Shown piece after piece: positions 1 through 5,559 of a stretch of DNA of 8,735 bases. The DNA is taken from assembly GCA_036733165.1 (NCBI GenBank), contig DAINBB010000042.1, positions 1-8,735 on the forward strand, in the 5' to 3' direction. Numbering within the stretch: the first letter of the stretch is position 1; every line of letters begins with the position of its first letter. The notes under the pieces are model-generated. The model worked only from the letters and a program-made list of their open reading frames with translations, did no database searches and had not been told where the DNA came from. A program made the translations under genes and the position numbers. Source of the DNA: JAFGGT01 sp036733165 (GTDB lineage Archaea; Methanobacteriota_B; Thermococci; Methanofastidiosales; NM3).

Positions 1-2468
1 ATCTCAAGGCGCCGTGACGATGTCGTGTCGAAAACGCTCACCTTTGCGCCATCGGCATCTATCATGGGCCTCTCGGTGCCTGAGTATCTGATGAATCTCG
101 CGCCCTTGGCGGAGACCTCCCTGTAGATGTCCTCATAATACCCATAGGCCCTGATGTCCTGGTAGAGCACTGTGATCCTTGCCTCGGGTCTGAGCTCCTG
201 AAGTCGCCTCACCTGCCTGAGGGCGGAGAGGCAGCACACGCGTGAGCATTCAGGACGCTTTTCGTTCCTGACACCTGCGCATAATATGAAAACATAATCC
301 TCTGCTGGAAGGACACCCTCGTCCATCATCTTGACAAGTTCCTCCTCATGGAGTACAGGGCCCCCTACAACGTATCCGTCCTCGAACGGGTCCGCAAAGT
401 CGTAGCCAGTTGCGATTATGACCGTTCCCGCCCTTAGGGTCTCCTCCCCGTCCGGTCTTGTCAGGGTTATGTCAAAATTGCCGACGAAACCGTCGACATG
501 GCCCACCTCCGTCGACAGGAACACCTTTATCTTCTCGTCCGCGCCCACCAGCGCCTCAAGGTGTCTGGCCATGTCCCTGAACTCGGGGTCGGTCACATAC
601 GACTTGCCACCGAGGCTGTTCTCCCTCTCCACGAGGAAGACGTCGAAACCGTTCCTTGAAAGTTCCAACGCGCTTGCCATGCCGGTGAACCCGCCGCCTA
701 TCACGACCGAGGCTCGTTCAACGTCAACTTCGCTCTCGTACAGGGGATTGAGCAGCCTCGCCTTTGAGACCGCCATCCTCACAAGGTCCTTGGACTTCTC
801 CGTGGCCTCCGCCATGCAATCGGAATGCACCCATGAGCACTGGTTCCTGATGTTCGCCATTTCCAGCATGTATGGATTGAGACCGGCCTCGACCAATGCC
901 TCCTGGAACGTCTTCTCATGGGTCTTTGGCGAGCAGGCCGCCACGACGACCCTGTTGAGGTCCATCTCCCGTATCTTGTCCTTGATGGCCTTTTGTCCAG
1001 ATTCGGAACATGTGAAGAGGGATTCCTCGGCGTACACAACATCAGGGAGCCCCTTTGCATATTCGACGACCCCCTTGACATCCACGTATCGGCCGATGTT
1101 CTTTCCGCAGTGGCAGACGAAGACACCGACCCGCGGTCTTCCTCCGTCCGCGCCCGGAAGCTGGACAGACTCCCTCTCCTTGACATCGCCCGAAAGCCTA
1201 TACGTCTTCGCGACGGCGCCGATGGATTGCGAAACGCTGTCCGTGATATCGTTCGGGCCCTGGCAAGCCCCCACTATGAAGACCTTGTCGTTTTCCGTGG
1301 ATATCGGGCTTGTCGGTTCTCCTCCCGGACTGAAGAAACCATAATTGTTGAGAGGTACGCCGAATATCTCCGCAAGCTGGCGCGACCCCTCTGCCGGGAC
1401 AAGGGCGGTGTTGAGGACCACCATGTCAAAGACCTCCTCCTTGGACTCCTGCGACTCCGTGTCCTCATACCTCAGGAGGATGTCGCCGCCGTCCAGCTCC
1501 AGAAGCTCTCCCGGTCTGCCGCGCACGAATCTTATCGAATCCTTGGCCCTCTGGTAGAACTCCTCATATCCCTTTCCACTTGCCCTTATGTCTATGTAAA
1601 AGATAGATACGTTGGCCTCGGGGTCGTGGTCCTTGACCAAGAGCGCCTCCTTGATGCCATACATGCAGCACACCTTGGAGCAGTACCCCCTGTCCGTCTT
1701 GACGTCCCTCGAACCCACGCAGTTTATGAATGCTATGTTCTTGGGTTCCCTCTTGTCATTGGCCCTTAGTACATGGCCGCCCGTCGGGCCAGCCGCAGAG
1801 AGCAGCCTTTCAAGTTCCATGGCCGTGATGACGTTGGGATACTTCCCATATCCGTACTCGGGCCTGTCATATGGCAGGTAGGGGACCGAACCTGTGGCAA
1901 GGAAGACGCCGCCCACATCCAGGTAGGCGGTCTCCTCTGCCTGTTCGAAGTCTATGGCGCCCTTGTCGCAGAACTTCGCGCAGTTCCCGCAGACGCCCTT
2001 GGTGAAATGGAGGCATGCGCCCCTGTCTATGTAGGGCACGGCGGGTATGGCCTGATCAAAGTCGAAGTGTATCGCCTTGGTCTTGGCGAACTTACCCTCA
2101 TATGGCAGTTCCACCTTGCCAGGGCACTTCGCCATGCAGTCACGGCAGCCAGTGCACTTGTCAAGGTCGACGTAGCGCGGATGCTTGAGGACCTCCAGGC
2201 GATATCCATCGGCCGTCATTTCCGCCCCGACAACATCTGCAAGGGTGATCACCTCTATCAAGGGATTTCTGGCCACGGAGAGCATGAACGGGGAAAGTAT
2301 GCATATCGAGCAGTCCAGCGTTGGCATCGTCTTGTCCAGCCTAGCCATTATGCCCCCTATGCTTGAGGTATTTTCGACAAGGTACACCTTCACCCCCCTT
2401 TCCGCAAGGCTTAGCGCCGCCTGCATCCCGGATATCCCAGCACCTATAACCGCCGCTGTCTTGATCAT
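1..2468 (-). CDS. hdrA: Heterodisulfide reductase subunit A, tandem-module form (3' end outside window)
   Basis: The minus-strand frame stays open from an ATG at 2468 to the window edge, giving 822 codons with the C-terminus missing. Seen: a Rossmann FAD site GAGISG (residues 9-14); the HdrA signature TMPTLDCSICI with C53/C56; an inserted two-cluster ferredoxin (C105, C108, C111, C115 and C152, C160, C163, C167); and a CVGSRD...CSKVCC motif (C250, C263, C267, C268). Next comes a segment typical of the N-terminal HdrA iron-sulfur domain (C452, C454, C487, C512, C544). A second Rossmann fold follows (GGGFTG, 591-596) with another CSRVCC motif (C741, C745, C746). The second flavin module lacks the PTLDCSxCI signature. 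Classical methanogen HdrA is about 650 residues, so this is a longer, duplicated form. The family carries FAD and [4Fe-4S] clusters and is the flavin-based electron-bifurcating or electron-input subunit in the cytoplasm. The ATG overlaps the hdrB stop as ATGA and has AGGTGA 4 nt upstream. The family call is firm; the physiological donor and acceptor are unknown. Confidence 0.93.
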   Translation of the reverse strand, partial: MIKTAAVIGAGISGMQAALSLAERGVKVYLVENTSSIGGIMARLDKTMPTLDCSICILSPFMLSVARNPLIEVITLADVVGAEMTADGYRLEVLKHPRYVDLDKCTGCRDCMAKCPGKVELPYEGKFAKTKAIHFDFDQAIPAVPYIDRGACLHFTKGVCGNCAKFCDKGAIDFEQAEETAYLDVGGVFLATGSVPYLPYDRPEYGYGKYPNVITAMELERLLSAAGPTGGHVLRANDKREPKNIAFINCVGSRDVKTDRGYCSKVCCMYGIKEALLVKDHDPEANVSIFYIDIRASGKGYEEFYQRAKDSIRFVRGRPGELLELDGGDILLRYEDTESQESKEEVFDMVVLNTALVPAEGSRQLAEIFGVPLNNYGFFSPGGEPTSPISTENDKVFIVGACQGPNDITDSVSQSIGAVAKTYRLSGDVKERESVQLPGADGGRPRVGVFVCHCGKNIGRYVDVKGVVEYAKGLPDVVYAEESLFTCSESGQKAIKDKIREMDLNRVVVAACSPKTHEKTFQEALVEAGLNPYMLEMANIRNQCSWVHSDCMAEATEKSKDLVRMAVSKARLLNPLYESEVDVERASVVIGGGFTGMASALELSRNGFDVFLVERENSLGGKSYVTDPEFRDMARHLEALVGADEKIKVFLSTEVGHVDGFVGNFDITLTRPDGEETLRAGTVIIATGYDFADPFEDGYVVGGPVLHEEELVKMMDEGVLPAEDYVFILCAGVRNEKRPECSRVCCLSALRQVRRLQELRPEARITVLYQDIRAYGYYEDIYREVSAKGARFIRYSGTERPMIDADGAKVSVFDTTSSRRLE

Positions 2469-3286
2469 ATCTTCACCTCAAGTCCAAGCTCCTCGTTTGA
2501 GAATCCCATCGAAAGGGCCAGCAGTTGTGTGTAATAAAGTACAGGTATGTCGGACACCTGTTCCAGCTGCATATGGCAGAACGGGCAGGGCGTGACGATG
2601 AGGTCGGCACCCTTGATCGTGGCCACCTTCCTTTTTGCTATGTCAAGGGACACCTCCTTGATTCCCGACCTGAGGCCACCTCCAGCGCCGCAGCAGGAGT
2701 TCTTCTCAAGATAATCGATGCTCTTCGCCCCTGTCGCCTCTATGAGCTCATCGAAGAAGCTCGGATCCTCGAAGTTGGTCTCCCTGCGGTACTTCACAGG
2801 TTTGAGTAGGTGGCAACCGTAATGGGCGGCGACCTTGCAGTCCAACTTGTTTGTAACGTGTTTTGACAACGCCTCTACACCATAATCAAAATACAGATAT
2901 TCAACGATGTGATAGACATCGACCACCCTCTTGAGGTCTCTTCCGACATCTTTCATGGACGCCCTTATCTCCTCACAGAGGGCATCGTCCTCCTTAAGCT
3001 CCATCGAAGAGTCCTTCAACGTGCCATAGCAACCGTTGCACATCGTCACTATGTCCATTCTCATCTCCGAAGCGATGTCAAGATTCCTGGCGGATATCTT
3101 GAGCCATAGGTCCTTGTCAAACGACCTCATGACCCCGGGGGCGGGACAGCATGATGCTCCCTCCATATCGTTCAGGCCGATCCCCAGCCTCTCACAGACC
3201 AGTCTGGTGGCCACCTCTATCTCGGGCAGCCTGTTAGGTATCAGGCATCCAAGGAAGAATGCAAGATCGACATGTCCCTCACTCAT
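2465..3286 (-). CDS. hdrB: Heterodisulfide reductase subunit B (two CCG domains)
   Basis: About 273 residues, the usual HdrB length. Two cysteine-rich CCG modules are visible. Numbered from the upstream GTG at 3295, the first has C17, C49-C50, C86 and C89 (CNGC), and the second has C161, C201-C202 (SCCGAGGG), C237 and C240 (CPFC). In characterised HdrB these ligate two noncubane [4Fe-4S] clusters that form the site for reductive cleavage of the CoM-S-S-CoB heterodisulfide. All expected ligands are present, so the protein should be active on a disulfide, although related complexes in non-methanogens use other acceptors. I chose the ATG at 3286 because GGTGAG lies about 5 nt upstream; a GTG at 3295 is the alternative and adds three residues. 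The gene overlaps hdrC at its 5' end and hdrA at its 3' end (ATGA), implying translational coupling. It should be a cytoplasmic subunit paired with HdrC. Confidence 0.94.
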   Translation of the reverse strand: MSEGHVDLAFFLGCLIPNRLPEIEVATRLVCERLGIGLNDMEGASCCPAPGVMRSFDKDLWLKISARNLDIASEMRMDIVTMCNGCYGTLKDSSMELKEDDALCEEIRASMKDVGRDLKRVVDVYHIVEYLYFDYGVEALSKHVTNKLDCKVAAHYGCHLLKPVKYRRETNFEDPSFFDELIEATGAKSIDYLEKNSCCGAGGGLRSGIKEVSLDIAKRKVATIKGADLIVTPCPFCHMQLEQVSDIPVLYYTQLLALSMGFSNEELGLEVKI

Positions 3287-3295
3287 GTCCCTCAC
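3271..3295 (-). repeat. 12-bp direct repeat at the hdrC/hdrB junction
   Basis: On the minus strand the 12-mer GTGAGGGACATG occurs twice (3295-3284 and 3282-3271), identical and separated by one base, a 13-nt period. The first copy supplies both candidate hdrB starts (GTG at 3295, ATG at 3286). Because the period is not a multiple of three, the copies are read in different frames, so hdrC ends in GEGHE while hdrB begins MSEGHVD. It looks like a small tandem duplication that created the present overlap. Confidence 0.85.
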
Positions 3296-3707
3296 CCATC
3301 AACTTCCTTACCTCATCTCTCGCACCTTCGAAACTATGGGTGGTGGGCGGCAGTTCGTCAAGGCCAAGTTCCTTCCTTCTTTCCCGGTTCCTGTCATTGA
3401 TGGGCACGGCGTGGCCGGTCCGGTAAATGTATCCAAGCACGGCCTTGTGGCTCTCGAGCACCTTTCCCAGCCGGTAGGCCTCTTGCCTTATCTTAAGAAT
3501 CTCCTCAGTGATATCTATGCCCCTCGGGCATCTCTCCATGCAATTGAAGCACGTGGTGCAGTACCACAGGGAAAGGTCGTCATAGTCCATTTCCCCGCAA
3601 GCCCTCTTTTCGACCAGTTCCCTGGTCCTGAAGGCGACGACACGCCCCGATGGGCAGGATGCGGTGCATGTACCACATTTCATGCATGACTGTATTGCAT
3701 TATTCAT
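3279..3707 (-). CDS. hdrC: Heterodisulfide reductase subunit C (2x[4Fe-4S] ferredoxin)
   Basis: About 142 residues. Two complete ferredoxin motifs of the CxxCxxCxxxCP type are visible: C8, C11, C14, C18 (CMKCGTCTASCP) and C50, C53, C56, C60 (CTTCFNCMERCP). These should bind two [4Fe-4S] clusters that wire HdrA to HdrB. The spacing and flanking sequence, such as LWYCTTCFNCMERCPRGI, are typical of HdrC and of the related succinate dehydrogenase/GlpC-type iron-sulfur subunits; the adjacent hdrB and hdrA settle the assignment. Two adjacent ATG codons (3710 and 3707) follow GGTGGAG. The second has the better spacing and gives the canonical short N-terminus. The open frame extends upstream to 3743, but that start lacks a ribosome site. 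This is the first gene of the operon, and its TGA at 3281-3279 lies inside the hdrB start region. Confidence 0.92.
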   Translation of the reverse strand: MNNAIQSCMKCGTCTASCPSGRVVAFRTRELVEKRACGEMDYDDLSLWYCTTCFNCMERCPRGIDITEEILKIRQEAYRLGKVLESHKAVLGYIYRTGHAVPINDRNRERRKELGLDELPPTTHSFEGARDEVRKLMGEGHE

Positions 3708-3780
3708 CATCTCCACCAAAAGGTACGACAGATGTTGAAACACCTGAACAAATTATATTGTCTCAAGCACTTTTGCAACA

Positions 3781-3790
3781 ATTTAAATAT
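3781..3790 (-). promoter_or_regulatory. Probable TATA box of the hdrCBA operon
   Basis: Reading the minus strand, ATATTTAAAT lies in an AT-rich stretch upstream of hdrC. With archaeal spacing of about 25 nt, transcription would start near 3760, leaving a leader of roughly 50 nt that contains the GGTGGAG ribosome site. The remaining 3744-3855 intergenic sequence shows no gene. This is a motif match only. Confidence 0.45.
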
Positions 3791-3820
3791 TTTTTCATCG
3801 TTGATACATCTAAATGATGC

Positions 3821-3840
3821 AAGGAAAAAGAAAAAGATGG
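3821..3840 (-). terminator. T-rich terminator of the small membrane-protein gene
   Basis: About 16 nt past the stop of the 3856-4248 gene, the minus strand reads two runs of five T split by one C (CTTTTTCTTTTTCC). There is no stem-loop. Archaeal RNA polymerase commonly terminates at such oligo-T tracts, and this one separates the gene from the hdrC promoter downstream. Confidence 0.5.
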
Positions 3841-3855
3841 AATTTTGTATAGAGA

Positions 3856-4248
3856 CTACAGCAATCCTATGGTCAATCCAAATACGGCCGCAATTATGAC
3901 TGTCGCGATTATAATGCCGATTATGCTCATTATCCACGCTACTACGGCCTTGCCCCAGCCCGTATTGAAAACCGATTTTATGACCCATACCATGATGAGT
4001 ATGCTAATCAGGAGACCGATAAGGCCGCCGCTCGCTATGCTCAAGGCGGCAAACACCATGTTGATGATTATCATGAGTATGGTGATGGCGACTGCCGCCC
4101 CGAAAGCCTTTCCAAAGGACGCGTTCTTTATGGCCGCCACTTTTGCACCGAACCAGATGAATATCGCCTGCAGGGCAAAGTACAGGATGATTCCCACAAC
4201 TACGGCGGCTATGCTCGTGAAAGCAAAACCTAAAAGTTCATATTCCAT
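3856..4248 (-). CDS. Small four-helix integral membrane protein, function unknown
   Basis: About 130 residues, almost entirely hydrophobic. Four membrane-spanning stretches can be drawn, at roughly residues 5-35, 45-70, 73-93 and 98-128, with short polar connectors such as KVAAIKNASFGK and KSVFNTGWGK. There are no cysteines, no obvious cofactor-binding residues and no signal peptidase site; isoleucine, alanine and glycine dominate. I do not recognise a family. The start is the ATG at 4248 because AGGTGAG sits about 5 nt before it; an ATG at 4281 would add 11 residues but has no ribosome site. It stands alone between a T-rich terminator and an AT-rich promoter. It lies downstream of the 4330-4653 gene on the same strand, with 81 bases between. 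That the protein is real and in the membrane is well supported; its role is open. Confidence 0.72.
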   Translation of the reverse strand: MEYELLGFAFTSIAAVVVGIILYFALQAIFIWFGAKVAAIKNASFGKAFGAAVAITILMIIINMVFAALSIASGGLIGLLISILIMVWVIKSVFNTGWGKAVVAWIMSIIGIIIATVIIAAVFGLTIGLL

Positions 4249-4283
4249 GTGCTCACCTAGGATTATGTATATATGCCCCATCG

Positions 4284-4294
4284 ATTATTAAATG
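4284..4294 (-). promoter_or_regulatory. Possible TATA box for the membrane-protein gene
   Basis: On the minus strand CATTTAATAAT lies about 36-46 nt before the ATG at 4248. A start about 25 nt downstream would leave a leader of around 12-15 nt that still includes AGGTGAG. A second AT-rich run (ATATATACATAA, near 4264-4275) is too close to the ribosome site to serve. Weak, based on motif and spacing only. Confidence 0.3.
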
Positions 4295-4329
4295 TTTTTT
4301 GTAGACGGGCCATATGGACGCCTCCGGCA

Positions 4330-4653
4330 TCATTCCCTCTTTTGTATCAGCTCAAGATATAGCTTTATCGACTCCAACCAGTTCTCAGACGCCTTGTTGT
4401 ACTGCTCGAACTGCCTCTGCCCGAACAGCTCCTCCATCTTTGAGGATAACGAAAGGATGCCCTTTCTCAGCTCCTCTTCGACGAACGACCTGTCGGCCTC
4501 AATCTCGTGGTCCCTCTTTGACGTGTTTTCATATTCCTCTATCACGTCGTTGACCATCTGCACGTCCATGAGTAGCCTCGCGGCGATCTCATTGGGATGC
4601 ATCCCCTCATTGTGATAGTCGATTATCTCTTTGGATTGGTCCCTCTTAGGCAT
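4330..4653 (-). CDS. Small helix-turn-helix plus coiled-coil protein, possible regulator
   Basis: 107 residues, charged and without cysteines. Residues 7-41 resemble a resolvase/sigma-type helix-turn-helix: a first helix SKEIIDYHNEGM, the turn-like HPNEIAARLLMD, then VQMVNDVIEEYE as the putative recognition helix. Residues 48-105 are rich in E, K, R and Q with leucine/isoleucine heptad-like spacing, suggesting a long helical or coiled-coil dimerisation arm. I do not recognise a named family. The start ATG at 4653 is preceded by GGTGGTG. The gene is divergent from the 4756 gene across a short AT-rich promoter that contains an inverted repeat, the usual arrangement for a small regulator acting on its own and the neighbouring promoter. 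That role is inferred from layout, not shown; an RNA-related or structural role would also fit. Confidence 0.75.
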   Translation of the reverse strand: MPKRDQSKEIIDYHNEGMHPNEIAARLLMDVQMVNDVIEEYENTSKRDHEIEADRSFVEEELRKGILSLSSKMEELFGQRQFEQYNKASENWLESIKLYLELIQKRE

Positions 4654-4688
4654 AACACCACCGAAGATGCATATGTTTCAATTATGAT

Positions 4689-4708
4689 TAATATCCTCAG
4701 GATTATTA
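4689..4708. promoter_or_regulatory. Inverted repeat, candidate operator in the divergent promoter
   Basis: The sequence TAAT-ATCCT-C-AGGAT-T-ATTA has perfect 5-bp inner arms (4693-4697 and 4699-4703) around one base, and 4-bp outer arms with one unpaired base. It ends 2 bp before the plus-strand TATA element and covers the expected transcript start of the minus-strand gene, so a bound dimer could affect both directions. The protein that binds it is unknown; the adjacent helix-turn-helix protein is the natural candidate. Confidence 0.45.
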
Positions 4709-4709
4709 T

Positions 4710-4730
4710 CATATAAAAAGATTAATATAC
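4710..4730. promoter_or_regulatory. Shared divergent TATA region
   Basis: The plus strand reads ATATAAAAAG (4711-4720), a TATA box giving a start near 4740 for the gene at 4756. The same bases on the minus strand read CTTTTTATAT, giving a start near 4690 for the gene starting at 4653. A second AT element, ATTAATATAC (4721-4730), could alternatively place the plus-strand start at about 4750, almost leaderless. No clear Shine-Dalgarno precedes the 4756 ATG, which agrees with a very short leader. Confidence 0.45.
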
Positions 4731-4755
4731 AGATAATCAGATATGATATTTTACG

Positions 4756-5559
4756 ATGTCAAATATCGATGAAGAAATAAAAAAACAGATTGAGGTACTA
4801 CAAGGTCAAATAGACGAAATAAAGGCTGATTTTGCCAAGATTGTTGAAACTGTCGAAAAAATAGACTATGCGAATACTGACATAGGGGCGATCAACGATC
4901 TTCTTAGGGTATTTTCAAAGCTTATATTGGCCGTGGAAGAGTCCGGTAAGAAGTACGCCACGCTGTTCGTCAACAAGAGCATACAGAATGACTCGACCGA
5001 GCTCTCAAAGTATCTTCATCACTCGAAGCTCAAGATGGAAGGTGTGAAGGACGCCTTCATCAACAAGGACAAGAACGGATTCACAAAGGGTCTGTCCATA
5101 CTCAACAGGAACCTTGACAGTTCTGAATACCTCCTGTCCCTGTTCATAGGGGAGGCGACCGCGGAGATAACGAAGGTCGTCTTCAAGCAATACATCGACA
5201 AGAAGGCCTCGGACGAGATGCACGACAACATGGTCAGGATCATGGAGATACTGGCCAGTCTCAAGGAAAGGATGGAGAGGTGTGAGGGGAAGATATCACT
5301 TCTTATCAGAAGGAGGCCTCAGGATTTCCTTGAGGAGGAAGAGGCAAGGGTCTTTAACGAGATGTTGAGGATCCACTCAGAGAACGTGCAGTGGGTCGAG
5401 CCGAGATTCCTTGATAGGAATCTGCCGATACCATTGGCCAGGATAAATGAAATATTGGATAACTTGCTGCAGTACGGCCTATTGGACCAGAAGCTGCGGG
5501 GAGGAATGAAGGTTTATAAATACAGGTTTGGTGAAAATAATGACTTCAATAAGGATTAG
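4756..5559 (+). CDS. Unrecognised coiled-coil and winged-helix-like protein, first gene of the FAU-1 cluster
   Basis: 267 residues, acidic to neutral overall. Residues 2-36 form an amphipathic coiled coil (EEIKKQIEVLQGQIDEIK), followed by a mostly helical middle (45-185) with charged helices and a basic RRRPQD at 185-190. The end (about 191-258) looks like a winged-helix domain: helices FLEEEEARVFNEMLRI and LARINEILDNLLQYGLL, then a basic strand GGMKVYKYRF. I do not recognise a family. The first codons are AT-rich and no ribosome site is visible before the ATG, suggesting leaderless or near-leaderless translation. The final 20 bases overlap the start of the FAU-1 gene. Co-transcription with an RNA-degrading enzyme suggests a nucleic-acid-binding partner or adaptor, which is inference. 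The helical middle could equally mediate oligomerisation. Confidence 0.85.
   Translation: MSNIDEEIKKQIEVLQGQIDEIKADFAKIVETVEKIDYANTDIGAINDLLRVFSKLILAVEESGKKYATLFVNKSIQNDSTELSKYLHHSKLKMEGVKDAFINKDKNGFTKGLSILNRNLDSSEYLLSLFIGEATAEITKVVFKQYIDKKASDEMHDNMVRIMEILASLKERMERCEGKISLLIRRRPQDFLEEEEARVFNEMLRIHSENVQWVEPRFLDRNLPIPLARINEILDNLLQYGLLDQKLRGGMKVYKYRFGENNDFNKD
5513..5522 (+). promoter_or_regulatory. Internal TATA-like box ahead of the FAU-1 gene
   Basis: TTTATAAATA is a near-ideal archaeal TATA box lying inside the end of the preceding coding region. Spacing of about 25 nt would start transcription around 5540, exactly at the FAU-1 ATG, allowing a separate leaderless transcript. The bases also encode KVYKYR of the upstream protein, so the match could be coincidental. 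Confidence 0.35.

Noticed and set aside
418..2366. Several long plus-strand open frames (around 418-1344, 918-1769 and 1773-2366)
   Set aside because: They lie opposite hdrA, whose minus-strand frame is open throughout and full of HdrA motifs. The plus-strand translations are low-complexity, rich in S, P and R or histidine, and match no domain.
3707..3988. Minus-strand 93-codon frame with an aromatic-rich C-terminus
   Set aside because: It crosses the membrane-protein gene end, the T-rich terminator and the hdrC promoter. The phenylalanine run is simply the translated oligo-T tract.
4309..4318. Palindrome CCATATGG between the two small minus-strand genes, considered as a terminator
   Set aside because: Only 8 bp with no loop, followed on the minus strand by an A-run and not a T-run, so it does not fit a terminator.
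5528..5539. TTG (5528) or GTG (5531) as the fau-1 start
   Set aside because: They overlap the GGTGA ribosome site itself; the ATG at 5540 has correct spacing and gives the usual family N-terminus.
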